Part shown: piece after piece, positions 19,067-27,228 of the stretch
Layout: every line of letters begins with the position of its first letter
Numbering within the stretch: the first letter of the stretch is position 1
Source of the DNA: Leifsonia sp. C5G2
GTDB lineage: Bacteria; Actinomycetota; Actinomycetes; Actinomycetales; Microbacteriaceae
Length of the DNA stretch: 64,000 nt
Direction of reading: 5' to 3'
Assembly: GCF_013359685.1 (NCBI RefSeq)
Contig: NZ_JABFMV010000003.1
Span: 1 to 64,000 of the forward strand
The notes under the pieces: model-generated
What the model saw: the letters and a program-made list of their open reading frames with translations, nothing else
Database searches by the model: none
Told to the model about the DNA's origin: nothing
Program-made: the position numbers and the translations under genes

Positions 19067-19834
19067 TCAGAGGGCGAGCGTCGCCCGCGCGGCGTCGGCC
19101 AGCGCGACGCCGTACGACGGCCCGTGGCCGGCGGCGTGCACCGCGAGCGGATGCAGCTGGTGCACCGGGATCCGGCCGCGCCAGCCGGCGCGCAGCGGCC
19201 GCGCCGTGTCGTAGCCCGCAACGATCTCCTCCAGATACGGGGCACCGAACAGGGCGAGCATCGCCAGGTCCGTCTCCCGGTGGCCGCCGTGGGCCGCCGG
19301 GTCGATGAGCACGCCGCCGCGGTCGTCCCAGAGCAGGTTGCCGTTCCACAGGTCGCCGTGCAGCCGGGCCGGAGGCTCGTCGTCGTCGAACTCCCCCGCC
19401 GCGACACGGTCGATCGCCTCGCGGATCACGGGAAGCTGCGACGACGTCACGCCGCCCGCGTCGACCGCGATCGACAGATACGGGAGCACCCGGTCGCGCG
19501 CGTAGAAGCGGCCCCAGCTGCTCTCGTGCGCGACGGGGAGCGCCCGCCGCCCGATGAACAGCGGCCCGTCCCAGCCGTCGGGCGGCGCCCCGAAGGCGGC
19601 CGCGCCCGCGGCGTGGGTCACGGCGAGCGCCGCCCCGAAGGCGCGCGCGCCGGCCGGCGTCGGCCGGCCCTCGTGGATGCGCTCCAGCTCGATCCGGCCG
19701 GCCCCGGCCGCCACGACGCGCACCACGCGGGCACCGCCGCCGGCCGCCGGCTCCCCCAGCCAGCGCAGGCCCGCCGCCTCCGCCTCGAAGAATCCGTCCG
19801 GCGCGTCCGCGCGCTGCTTCACCACCGTGTCCAC
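19067..19834 (-). CDS. Fructosamine kinase family protein
   Basis: 255-aa phosphotransferase of the fructosamine-3-kinase/aminoglycoside kinase-like fold; it would phosphorylate sugar adducts on proteins or small amines (protein deglycation). Catalytic loop HGDLWNGNLLW and metal-binding DPAAHGGHRETDLAM are clear. GTG start 6 nt after a TAGGGT -10 box. Confidence 0.85.
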   Translation of the reverse strand: MDTVVKQRADAPDGFFEAEAAGLRWLGEPAAGGGARVVRVVAAGAGRIELERIHEGRPTPAGARAFGAALAVTHAAGAAAFGAPPDGWDGPLFIGRRALPVAHESSWGRFYARDRVLPYLSIAVDAGGVTSSQLPVIREAIDRVAAGEFDDDEPPARLHGDLWNGNLLWDDRGGVLIDPAAHGGHRETDLAMLALFGAPYLEEIVAGYDTARPLRAGWRGRIPVHQLHPLAVHAAGHGPSYGVALADAARATLAL

Positions 19835-19869
19835 CCGGCCACCCTACGACCGGCTGCGGCGCGCGTCGG

Positions 19870-19939
19870 GTGACTGCGGCCTGTCGGAACCTGCGCGCCC
19901 GCTCGCGCAGCCGCACTCGTTCCGTAGCACCGCAGTCGC
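19870..19939. repeat. Palindromic intergenic repeat family 3, copy F
   Basis: 70-nt element between divergent genes. Outer arms GTGACTGCGG / CCGCAGTCGC; inner arms CTGCGCG / CGCGCAG and GGAAC / GTTCC. Reverse complement of the 46626-46695 element aligns along its whole length. Confidence 0.75.
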
Positions 19940-20014
19940 CGCCGGCGGCCAACAACTGTGGCGACAGCGGGCGAGATCGCGGGCTAGCGTCGCTCCATAG
20001 GGGAAGGAGGCACC

Positions 20015-20677
20015 ATGCTGCTCAGTGTCGTCGCGTTCGTCAGCCTCGACGGCGTCGTGCAGGGACCGGCCGCACGCGATGAGGACCGCAGCGGCGGTTT
20101 CACGCGCGGCGGCTGGCTGGTGCCGCACGCGTCTCCGGCCCTCGACGCCGTGGTCCGCACCTGGATGGGCCAGGCGGGCGCACTGCTCGTGGGGAGGAAC
20201 ACGTTCGAGCGGATGTGCGAGCACTGGTCCGAGGTGGCCGATCCGGGTGACGCCGTGGTGAGCGTCCTGACCGCCGGTCCCGTGTTCGTCGTGAGCTCGA
20301 CGATTCCCGACGACGAGGTGGGAGCGACGACGACGCTGATCCGCGGGGACCCGGTGGCAGCGGTCCGCGCCCTCCGGGAGCAGCCGGGCGGTGAGCTGCA
20401 GGTGCACGGCAGCTGGCGGCTGACGCGCACCTTGCACGACGCCGGACTCGTCGACTCCTACCGGCTCGTGCAGGTGCCGGTGGTGATCGGTCAGGGCAAG
20501 CGCCTGTTCGAGGCCGGCGCGGTCCCGGCGTTGTACCGGGTCGACGCCGCCGAGTCGGTGCTCCTCGAACGGGGTGCGGTGGCGCTCACACTCCGGCGCG
20601 AGCGGTCCGCGGCCTCCCACCCGGGACGGCACGCGGTCACCGCGGCGACCCCGCGGCACGCCGTGACCGGGAGGTGA
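20015..20677 (+). CDS. Dihydrofolate reductase-fold protein (RibD C-terminal family)
   Basis: 220-aa reductase-fold protein. N-terminal VVAFVSLDGVVQGP and GRNTFERM are typical of RibD_C/DHFR-like proteins in Actinobacteria; the core is complete by about residue 190 and the rest is a low-complexity tail. Substrate unknown. Strong GGAAGGAGG ribosome site. The 3' end overlaps the convergent VanZ gene by 41 nt. Confidence 0.8.
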   Translation: MLLSVVAFVSLDGVVQGPAARDEDRSGGFTRGGWLVPHASPALDAVVRTWMGQAGALLVGRNTFERMCEHWSEVADPGDAVVSVLTAGPVFVVSSTIPDDEVGATTTLIRGDPVAAVRALREQPGGELQVHGSWRLTRTLHDAGLVDSYRLVQVPVVIGQGKRLFEAGAVPALYRVDAAESVLLERGAVALTLRRERSAASHPGRHAVTAATPRHAVTGR

Positions 20678-21065
20678 CGGCGAAGGCGACCGCCGCGCCG
20701 ATCAGAGTGCCGAGCGTGTTCGCCAGCACGTCCCGCGCATCCGTGAACCGGGCGGGCAGGAACAGCTGCACGAACTCGATCCCGAGCGTCGCCGCGATCC
20801 CGAGCGACACCGCGAGCCACCAGCGCCACCTGCCGAGCAGCAGCGTGAACAGCAGGCCCATCGGCACGAACAGCAGGATGTTGGCGGTGAACTCGGCCAC
20901 CGCGTAGTCCACCCAGCCGAGGCCGGGGACGGCGGAGACCGCGCGCAGCAGCGAGCGCAGCAGCGGGTTCCCCGCGGGGTCGCCGGGCGCCGGGTTCAGG
21001 GTGATGTACGCGACGGCGGCCAGGTAGACGACGGTCAGCACGGACAGCACGGGACGTCGTCGCAT
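20637..21065 (-). CDS. VanZ family membrane protein
   Basis: 142-aa membrane protein with four hydrophobic segments, TLNPAPGDP after the first and the VanZ-like stretch ANILLFVPMG and GIEFVQLFLPARFTDARDVLAN. VanZ-like proteins are linked to teicoplanin resistance and cell-wall lipids, but most members are uncharacterised. Divergent from ltrA with 18 bp between starts. Confidence 0.85.
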   Translation of the reverse strand: MRRRPVLSVLTVVYLAAVAYITLNPAPGDPAGNPLLRSLLRAVSAVPGLGWVDYAVAEFTANILLFVPMGLLFTLLLGRWRWWLAVSLGIAATLGIEFVQLFLPARFTDARDVLANTLGTLIGAAVAFAVTSRSRRAAGSPR

Positions 21066-21083
21066 CCTCCTATGCTGGCGCAC
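21066..21083. promoter_or_regulatory. Bidirectional vanZ/ltrA promoter
   Basis: TATGCT (21071-21076) is 7 nt from the ltrA ATG. On the other strand CAGCAT (21072-21077) is 6 nt from the vanZ ATG; the AGGAGG between is too close to that ATG to act as a normal ribosome site. Same design as dapE/dapD. Confidence 0.4.
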
Positions 21084-22271
21084 ATGACCGCTGCCTTCCG
21101 CATCCCGATGACCGGGCGCTCCACCGACGAGCGGCACCGCGTGTCCAGCCCGCTCGAGCTGCTGTTCGACCTGACGTTCGTCGTGGCGATCGCCCAGGTC
21201 GCGGGCCGGCTCGCCCTCGCGGGCGAGGAGGGGCACATCCTCTCGAAGCTGCCGTTCTACTGCATGGTGTTCTTCGCGATCTGGTGGGCGTGGATGAACT
21301 TCACCTGGTTCGCCTCGGCCTACGACACCGACGACGTGCCGTACCGGCTGATGACGCTCGTCCAGATGGGCGGCGTCCTGGTGCTCGCCGCGGGCATCCC
21401 CGCCGCCTTCGACGAGGAGAACTTCACGGCGATCATCGTCGGCTACCTGATCATGCGGTTCGCGCTCGTCGGCCAGTGGCTGCGTGCCGCGGCCGAGCAC
21501 CCGGAGGGGCGGAAGACGGCCCTCCGCTACGCGTTCGGCGTGGCGGCAGTGCAGGTGCTCTGGGTGGCGTGGGGCTTCGTCCCACCGCAGATCGCGGTGT
21601 GGATGTTCCCGATCGGCGCCGTGCTGGAGCTCGCCGTGCCGCTGTGGGCCGAGCGGCCGGGCATGACGAGCTGGCACCCGCACCACATCGCGGAGCGCTA
21701 CGGGCTGTTCACGATCATCGTGCTCGGCGAGTCGGTGTCGGCGTCCGCGATCGGCGTGCAGAACGCGCTCGCGCGGTCCGGCTTCTCGGCCGCCCTGGTC
21801 TGGATCGCCGTCGCCGCCCTCGTGCTGCTGTTCGCGCTGTGGTGGCTGTACTTCCTCGAGCCCGCGGCGGAGGGCCTGCGCTCGCGGCGGAGCCGGTCGT
21901 TCTACTGGGGCTACGGGCACTACTTCGTGTTCGCGTCCCTCGCCGCGCTGGGTGCCGGCCTCGAGGTGGCGGTGCAGGAGGGCGCGGCGCACTCGGCCGC
22001 GACGAACACCGCGGTCGAGTACGCGATCGCCGTCCCGGTCGCGCTCTTCCTGCTGATGCTCTACGTGCTGCATGCTCCGCTCGTGTCGGAGGTGGTCATC
22101 CGGCCGCTGAAGACCGGCATCGCGCTGGTGCTGATCCTGGCGCTCCCGCTCGCCTCCCCCGTGCTCGGGCTGGTCGGCGTGGCGGTCGGGATCGCGCTGA
22201 TCGCGTCGGGACTCGTCGCAGCCACGCTGGTGGACCGCGCCGTCGCCGCACGGCGCGCTGCCTTGTCGTGA
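21084..22271 (+). CDS. Low temperature requirement protein A (LtrA) family
   Basis: 395-aa membrane protein with about ten transmembrane segments. The family N-terminus is clear (SSPLELLFDLTFVVAIAQVA), as is HPHHIAERYGLFTIIVLGES. Biochemical role unknown. The second ATG is used because a TATGCT -10 box lies 7 nt before it, which would exclude the ATG at 21072. Confidence 0.88.
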   Translation: MTAAFRIPMTGRSTDERHRVSSPLELLFDLTFVVAIAQVAGRLALAGEEGHILSKLPFYCMVFFAIWWAWMNFTWFASAYDTDDVPYRLMTLVQMGGVLVLAAGIPAAFDEENFTAIIVGYLIMRFALVGQWLRAAAEHPEGRKTALRYAFGVAAVQVLWVAWGFVPPQIAVWMFPIGAVLELAVPLWAERPGMTSWHPHHIAERYGLFTIIVLGESVSASAIGVQNALARSGFSAALVWIAVAALVLLFALWWLYFLEPAAEGLRSRRSRSFYWGYGHYFVFASLAALGAGLEVAVQEGAAHSAATNTAVEYAIAVPVALFLLMLYVLHAPLVSEVVIRPLKTGIALVLILALPLASPVLGLVGVAVGIALIASGLVAATLVDRAVAARRAALS

Positions 22272-22297
22272 CGGCCGGACCGCGGGAGAGTCGGAGG

Positions 22298-22465
22298 ATG
22301 AGCCAGCGAGACGACCGCGCCGACCAGTTGACCACCGGCCCCAAGGCCGACGAGAGCGACGCGGCGCCGCGCATCGACGTCACCGAGGGCGACGACGGCC
22401 GCCGCCGCATCGACCTGCGCGACGACGCTGCGGTCCGGCCGGGCGCCGACCCCGACCACCGCTGA
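22298..22465 (+). CDS. Hypothetical small acidic protein
   Basis: 55 aa, highly charged (many Asp/Arg), no hydrophobic segment. Third codon positions are almost all G or C, as in neighbouring genes, and a GGAG lies just before the ATG. Between ltrA and a membrane protein gene in the same direction, so probably one operon. Function unknown. Confidence 0.6.
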   Translation: MSQRDDRADQLTTGPKADESDAAPRIDVTEGDDGRRRIDLRDDAAVRPGADPDHR

Positions 22466-22474
22466 GGGGGCGCC

Positions 22475-23299
22475 GTGACCGCACCGATCCCCGGCTCCCC
22501 CCGCCCGCCCGCGGTGGAGCGCCCGGATGCGCTGAAGGGCATCCGGAGGGCGGCCGTCGTCGTGCTCATCGCCTCCTTCTCGGTGACCGCGCTCGTGGGA
22601 TGCGTCGTGCTGCTGACGAGCGGCTTCGGCGAGACGCAGGGGCGCGTGATCCTGACCACCCTGCTGATCGGCGTGTTCAGCTCGGTGTCGCTGTGCCACC
22701 TCGCCGTCGTGTCGCGCCCGGTCAGGGCGGTCGGGTTCGCCGGGCTCGCGGTGAGCGCGGTCGCGCTCGTGCTCGGGCTCGTGCTGATCTGGGTCCCGTG
22801 GGGTGCCGGCTCGTGGGAGCTGCTCGGTCAGGCCTTCCGCTGGTTCGGCACGGCGGGGATCGTCGCGCTCACGCTCGCCCAGGTGAATCTGCTCCTGCTG
22901 CTGGCCGGCCGTCGCCGTCACGCCATCGTGCGCGTCGGCCTGCCCGTGACGATCGTTGCCGCCTCGGTGGTCGCCCTGATGCTCGTGCTGCCGGTCGTCA
23001 CCGAGGGAGCCATCCCGGGCAGCGGCGCGGGCGACCTGTACTGGCGGCTGTTCGGCGTCATCGGCATCGTGGACGCGCTCGGCGTCGTCGCACTCCCGGT
23101 GCTCGCGCGGCTGCTGCGGGCCGGCACGCCGGGCGAGACGGGTGCCGCACCGGTCGCACCGGTCGCACCGGTCGCACCGGCGGCAGCGACGCTCGACGCC
23201 CGCATCGCCGCGCTCTCCGCGGCGACCGGCCTCGACCGCGAGACGCTCCTGCAGCGCGCCCTGGACGCCTTCGAGGCGTCGAGCCACGGACGACCGTGA
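22475..23299 (+). CDS. Hypothetical membrane protein
   Basis: 274 aa with six or seven hydrophobic segments up to residue 220, then a linker of repeated Val-Ala-Pro (VAPVAPVAP) and a soluble C-terminal helix. Not a family I recognise. GTG start 9 nt after the small acidic protein. The linker is encoded by a 9-bp tandem repeat that could vary in copy number. Confidence 0.7.
   Translation: MTAPIPGSPRPPAVERPDALKGIRRAAVVVLIASFSVTALVGCVVLLTSGFGETQGRVILTTLLIGVFSSVSLCHLAVVSRPVRAVGFAGLAVSAVALVLGLVLIWVPWGAGSWELLGQAFRWFGTAGIVALTLAQVNLLLLLAGRRRHAIVRVGLPVTIVAASVVALMLVLPVVTEGAIPGSGAGDLYWRLFGVIGIVDALGVVALPVLARLLRAGTPGETGAAPVAPVAPVAPAAATLDARIAALSAATGLDRETLLQRALDAFEASSHGRP
23153..23179 (+). repeat. 9-bp tandem repeat (3 perfect copies)
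   Basis: GTCGCACCG three times, preceded by a one-mismatch copy; encodes the VAP linker. In frame, so gain or loss would only change linker length. Confidence 0.8.
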
Positions 23300-23348
23300 T
23301 CCCGGACGGCCGTGACCCCGGGGGCAGGGAGTCCCCGAGCACAGCAGA

Positions 23349-23378
23349 ACGGGCCGCCGCCCGAAGGCGACGGCCCGT
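23349..23378 (-). terminator. rpsO terminator
   Basis: 13-bp stem with a TTCG tetraloop on the minus strand (loop CGAA on +), 28 nt downstream of the rpsO stop; also positioned to stop transcription from the convergent membrane protein gene. Confidence 0.85.
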
Positions 23379-23406
23379 CCTGTAAGAAGTTCGCGGTGTC
23401 GATCGA

Positions 23407-23676
23407 CTAGCGACGAAGACCGAGACGCTCGATCAGCGAGCGGTAACGGTTGATGTCGATGTCTGCCAGGTAGCCCAGCAGACGGCGACGCTGACCGACC
23501 AGCAGAAGCAGGCCACGACGCGAGTGGTGGTCGTGCTTGTGCTCCTTGAGGTGCTCGGTGAGGTCCTTGATCCGCTTGGTGAGGATCGCGACCTGCACCT
23601 CGGGGGATCCGGTGTCACCGGGGTGGGTAGCGTACTCGTCGATGATCGCCTTCTTGGTGTCTGCATCCAGCGCCAT
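23407..23676 (-). CDS. rpsO: 30S ribosomal protein S15
   Basis: 89 aa, full-length S15; binds 16S rRNA early in small-subunit assembly. Clear family sequence ([37 protein letters not shown]). ATG with an AAGGGGAT site. A -10 box TAGACT at 23766-23771 would give a leader of about 85 nt. In many bacteria rpsO is followed by pnp; here it is followed by convergent genes and pnp is 8.4 kb away. Confidence 0.97.
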   Translation of the reverse strand: MALDADTKKAIIDEYATHPGDTGSPEVQVAILTKRIKDLTEHLKEHKHDHHSRRGLLLLVGQRRRLLGYLADIDINRYRSLIERLGLRR

Positions 23677-23798
23677 AGAGGGATCCCCTTTCTGTTCGTT
23701 GCGCGGTGCCCGGGGCCGTATGCCTGGGCTCTCTTGATCCGCGGCCGTTCGACGGCAACTGGAAGAGTCTACCAGAGGCGGCGGGCGCGAAGACCCGC

Positions 23799-24584
23799 TC
23801 AGACGGGCTCGGGCTCCGGCTCCAGGAGGCCGAACACGGCACCCTGCGGGTCGACGACCTCCGCCCAGCGGCCGACCCCCGCGGCCGACTGCGGTTCGGT
23901 GCGCAGCGTGCCGCCGAGCTCGGTGGCGCGCACCACGGCGGCGTCGAGGTCCGCGACGTTGAAGTAGAGCAGCCAGTGCGGCTCGCCAGTCCCGTCGCTG
24001 TGGTCGGCGCCGTCGCTGCGGTAGGCGCCGGCGACGCTGGTGTCGCCGACGTCGAAGAGCCCGTACGGCTCGTCGCCGACCCGCATCTCGCTCACGCCGA
24101 CGCCCAGCACCCGCTCGTAGAACGGGTAGGTCGCGGCGGGGTCGGCGGCGACCAGCTCCAGCCAGTCGACCGCTCCCGGCTCGTCGCGCAGCCACGGAGC
24201 GTTCCGCTCCTGGCGCTGCCAGAGGCCGAACACGGCCCCGGCCGGGTCCGCGACGATCGCCAGCCGGATGCCCGGGACGGGCTCCCCGGGAGCCAGCAGC
24301 ACCGACCCGCCGGCGTCGAGCACGGCGGTCGCGGCCGCATCCAGGTCGTCGACCGAGAAGTAGGCGGTCCACGTCGTCGGGGCCGGCGCGTCCGGCAGCG
24401 GGCCGAGGGCGGCGACGGCCACTCCCCTGGCCGTGGCGAGCGAGAAGCCGCCCGTGGCCTCGTCGGCTGCTCCCACCTCCCAGCCGAAGAGCTCGCGGTA
24501 GTACGTGCGGGAGGCGGGCTGGTCGCCGCTCTGGTGGTCGACCCAGATCGGGGTGCCGTGCGGGAACGCGTCTTCGATGGGCAT
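23799..24584 (-). CDS. VOC family protein, two glyoxalase-like domains
   Basis: 261 aa made of two vicinal-oxygen-chelate modules (about 1-120 and 135-255), each with a [20 protein letters not shown] or [14 protein letters not shown] type segment and an AxVFGL strand end. Such two-domain actinobacterial proteins resemble hydroxylase-like CFP30B; activity not predictable. TACCGT -10 box 6 nt before ATG. Confidence 0.8.
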   Translation of the reverse strand: MPIEDAFPHGTPIWVDHQSGDQPASRTYYRELFGWEVGAADEATGGFSLATARGVAVAALGPLPDAPAPTTWTAYFSVDDLDAAATAVLDAGGSVLLAPGEPVPGIRLAIVADPAGAVFGLWQRQERNAPWLRDEPGAVDWLELVAADPAATYPFYERVLGVGVSEMRVGDEPYGLFDVGDTSVAGAYRSDGADHSDGTGEPHWLLYFNVADLDAAVVRATELGGTLRTEPQSAAGVGRWAEVVDPQGAVFGLLEPEPEPV

Positions 24585-24629
24585 GCGGCAACGGTAGTCC
24601 CCCGGCAGCCCTGCGCAGCAGGGGTGAGG

Positions 24630-26078
24630 TCAGGCGGTTCCCGGAACGATGCGCTCGCGCTCGACCGCCTGCGCGAGCGTGCGCAGGCCGTCCGGGATCT
24701 GATCGGCCGGGATGCCGCCGAAACCGAGCAGGATGCCGTCGGCGCCCGACGCGACCCGGAAGCGCGAAACCGGCTGGACGGACACGCCCGCGACCGCCGC
24801 GCGCTCGGCGACCCGGCGCCCGTCGACCGCCGCCTCCTCCGACCCCTCCGGCGCGAGCAGCGCCAGGTGCAGCCCGGCGGCCGACGGCACGGGCACGAAA
24901 CCGGGAAGCAGCTCGGCCGCGGCCGCCTCGAGCACGCGGTGCCGCTCCTCGTACACGCGGGTCGCCTGCTTGACGTGCCGCGCGAAGCCCCCGGAGTCGA
25001 GGAAGCGCGCCATCGCCCGCTGAGTGACCACGTCGTTGTGCCAGTCGGTGAGCCGCTTCGCGTGGCGGAGCGCGGGCAGCAGGCCGGGCGGCGCCACGAT
25101 GAAGCCGAGCCGGAGGGCGGGGAGCATCGTCTTGGAGAAGGTGCCGACGTAGACGACGCGGCCCTGCGCATCCAGCCGCTGCAGCGGGTCGAGCGGCCGG
25201 GAGCCGAACCGGTACTCGCTGTCGTAGTCGTCCTCGATCACGACCGCGTCGTTGCGGGCGGCCCACTCCAGCAGCGCCACCCGGCGCTCCAGCGGGAGCA
25301 CGCCGCCGAGCGGGAACTGGTGCGACGGCGTGACGTAGACCAGCCGCGCGCGCGGCAGGAGGTCGACCCGCAGCCCGCGCTCGTCGACCGGCACCGTCAC
25401 GACCCGCGCGCCGAACGTCTCGAACAGCTGGCGGACGGGAGGGTAGCCCGGGTCCTCGATCGCCACCGTGTCGCCCGGGCGCAGCAGCACGCGGGCGATC
25501 AGGTCGAACGCCTGCTGCGCGCCGTGCGTGACCAGCACGTCGGCCGGCGACGCCTCCACGGAGCGGGCGAGGCCGAGGTGCCGCGCGATCCCCTCCCGCA
25601 GACGCTCGACGCCCGCCGGGTCGCCGTACAGCCCGGCGCGCCGGAGGCCGCCGCGCAGCTCACCGGCGACGAGGTGACGCCAGGTATCCAGCGGGAAGAC
25701 CGCGGGATCGGGCGAGCCGACGCTGAAGTCGTAGGCGATCGGGCGCGGCTCGGTCCAGAGCGGGTCGTCGAGGTCGCGCCATGCGGGCGCCGGACGTGCA
25801 GCGCCCGCGGGCCGCCTGCCCGAACCGCCGTCACCTGCGCCCGCGTAGGCGACGAAAGTGCCCGCGCCGACCCGCGCGGCGAGGTACCCCTCGGCCGTGA
25901 GTCGCTCGTAGGCGGTCGAGACCGTCGAACGCGACACCTGCAGTCGTTCGGCGAGCTCCCGCGTGGCGGGCAGCCGCTCGCCACGGCGCAGGCGCCCGTC
26001 GACGACGGCGTCGCGCAGCTGCCGGTAGATGCGGTCGGCGCGGTCGCCGCGACCGCCGATGGCGACGTGGATGTCCAC
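24630..26078 (-). CDS. MocR/PdxR-like regulator (GntR HTH plus aminotransferase domain)
   Basis: 482-aa transcription factor. N-terminal GntR winged helix (about 12-80; [20 protein letters not shown]), then a fold-type I aminotransferase-like domain binding PLP, with [12 protein letters not shown] and the lysine motif [17 protein letters not shown]. Members regulate vitamin B6 or amino-acid related genes. The GTG was chosen for its GGAGG site; the frame is open upstream to 26171 but that would span the divergent promoter. Likely regulates the neighbouring AhpD-like gene. Confidence 0.88.
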   Translation of the reverse strand: MDIHVAIGGRGDRADRIYRQLRDAVVDGRLRRGERLPATRELAERLQVSRSTVSTAYERLTAEGYLAARVGAGTFVAYAGAGDGGSGRRPAGAARPAPAWRDLDDPLWTEPRPIAYDFSVGSPDPAVFPLDTWRHLVAGELRGGLRRAGLYGDPAGVERLREGIARHLGLARSVEASPADVLVTHGAQQAFDLIARVLLRPGDTVAIEDPGYPPVRQLFETFGARVVTVPVDERGLRVDLLPRARLVYVTPSHQFPLGGVLPLERRVALLEWAARNDAVVIEDDYDSEYRFGSRPLDPLQRLDAQGRVVYVGTFSKTMLPALRLGFIVAPPGLLPALRHAKRLTDWHNDVVTQRAMARFLDSGGFARHVKQATRVYEERHRVLEAAAAELLPGFVPVPSAAGLHLALLAPEGSEEAAVDGRRVAERAAVAGVSVQPVSRFRVASGADGILLGFGGIPADQIPDGLRTLAQAVERERIVPGTA

Positions 26079-26122
26079 AGGCGGCCTCCGAATGGTCTGG
26101 TTGGAATCGATCCGATTGGAGC

Positions 26123-26151
26123 TTACAACCGGCCAATGGCGTTCGTAGCGT
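26123..26151 (+). promoter_or_regulatory. Leaderless promoter of the AhpD-like gene
   Basis: -35 TTACAA (26123-26128), 17-nt spacer, -10 TAGCGT (26146-26151), then 6 nt to the ATG. ATTGG, CCAAT and GGAATCGATCC motifs at about 26100-26137 are candidate operator parts for the divergent MocR regulator. Confidence 0.6.
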
Positions 26152-26157
26152 GGAGCC

Positions 26158-26598
26158 ATGACCGAACGCATCCAGATCCCCGCCCTCGCAGCAGAGGGCT
26201 ACCGCACCATCGTCAAGCTCGACGGCTACGTCGGCCGGAACATCGAAGAGCCGCTCGGCGACCTGATCAAGCTGCGCGCCTCGCAGATCAACGGCTGCAC
26301 CTACTGCGTCGACATGCACTCCGTCGACCTGCAGGGCCGCGGCTTCCCGCTCCGCAAGGTGTTCGCCGTCTCCGCCTGGCGGGAGTCGCCGTGGTTCGAC
26401 GAGCGCGAGCGCACCGCGCTGGAGCTCACCGAAGCGGTGACCCTCATCCACGAGGACGGCGTGCCCGACGAGCTGTACGAGCGGGCGCTCGCGGAGTTCG
26501 GCGAAGAAGGGCTCGCCAACATGCTGCTCGCGATCGCGACCATCAACGTGTGGAACCGGGTCGCCATCCCGACCAGGATGCAGCCGCCGAGCCTCTGA
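26158..26598 (+). CDS. Carboxymuconolactone decarboxylase/AhpD-like protein
   Basis: 146-aa all-helical protein of the AhpD-like family with the redox CxxC motif CTYCVDMHS; such proteins reduce peroxides or accept electrons from thiol partners. Complete. Divergent from a MocR regulator, a pairing often seen in Actinobacteria. Confidence 0.88.
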   Translation: MTERIQIPALAAEGYRTIVKLDGYVGRNIEEPLGDLIKLRASQINGCTYCVDMHSVDLQGRGFPLRKVFAVSAWRESPWFDERERTALELTEAVTLIHEDGVPDELYERALAEFGEEGLANMLLAIATINVWNRVAIPTRMQPPSL

Positions 26599-26624
26599 CC
26601 CGGTACCATCTGCACCCGGAACGA

Positions 26625-26662
26625 CGAAGCGCTCCCCCGGCCGTGGCCGAGGGAGCGCTTCG
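26625..26662. terminator. Bidirectional terminator
   Basis: 12-bp perfect stem CGAAGCGCTCCC / GGGAGCGCTTCG between convergent genes. Confidence 0.8.
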
Positions 26663-26677
26663 CGTGTGCGGGGACGC

Positions 26678-27052
26678 TCAGCTGACGCCGAGCAGGTCGA
26701 TGACGAAGATCAGGGTCTTGCCCGAGAGCGGGTGACCGCCGCCGGCCGGGCCGTAGGCGAGCGCCGGCGGGACGGTGAGCTTGCGGCGTCCGCCGACCTT
26801 CATGCCGGGGATGCCCTCCTGCCAGCCCTTGATGAGGTTGTTGAGCGGGAAGTTGATCGACTGGCCGCGGCTCCAGGACGAGTCGAACTCCTCGCCGGTC
26901 TCGTACTCGACGCCGAGGTAGTGCACGTCGACCTTGGCGCCCGGCGTCGCCTCGGCGCCGGTGCCCTCGACGATGTCGACGATCTCGAGGGTCGCGGGGG
27001 CCGGACCCTCGGGAGCGTCGACCTCGGGCTTCTGGTTGGTGTTCTCTGCCAT
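26678..27052 (-). CDS. FKBP-type peptidyl-prolyl cis-trans isomerase
   Basis: 124-aa single-domain FKBP; assists proline-limited folding, probably cytoplasmic as there is no signal peptide. Family residues visible: VDVHYLGVEYETGEEFDSSW, GWQEGIPGMKVGGRRKLTVP and ALAYG. The ATG fits a 7-nt leaderless distance from TTGGAT and gives the usual short acidic N-terminus; another ATG lies three codons upstream of MAENT in the shown numbering, so the start is uncertain by a few residues. Confidence 0.88.
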   Translation of the reverse strand: MAENTNQKPEVDAPEGPAPATLEIVDIVEGTGAEATPGAKVDVHYLGVEYETGEEFDSSWSRGQSINFPLNNLIKGWQEGIPGMKVGGRRKLTVPPALAYGPAGGGHPLSGKTLIFVIDLLGVS

Positions 27053-27059
27053 GTCCCCC

Positions 27060-27088
27060 ATCCAACCGGTGCTGCGGGCCCCCGTCAA
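27060..27088 (-). promoter_or_regulatory. FKBP gene promoter
   Basis: -35 TTGACG (27083-27088), 17-nt spacer, -10 TTGGAT (27060-27065), then 7 nt to the start codon. Best -35/-10 pair of the leaderless set. Confidence 0.65.
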
Positions 27089-27228
27089 AGCCCGTTCGCT
27101 CAGCGCGCAGAACCGGGCGGGGCGCGATCGGGGGTTGCTTTCCCGGGATGGCGGGGGCATCCTTAAGGCCATAACTCGATCCCCCGGGAGAGCTGCAGGC
27201 ATCGCCGCACCACCGGGGGTCGAGTCCG

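Noticed and set aside
23706-26735. 1,009-codon + strand frame across the VOC and MocR genes
   Set aside because: Covers two real minus-strand genes and the divergent promoter; no domain.
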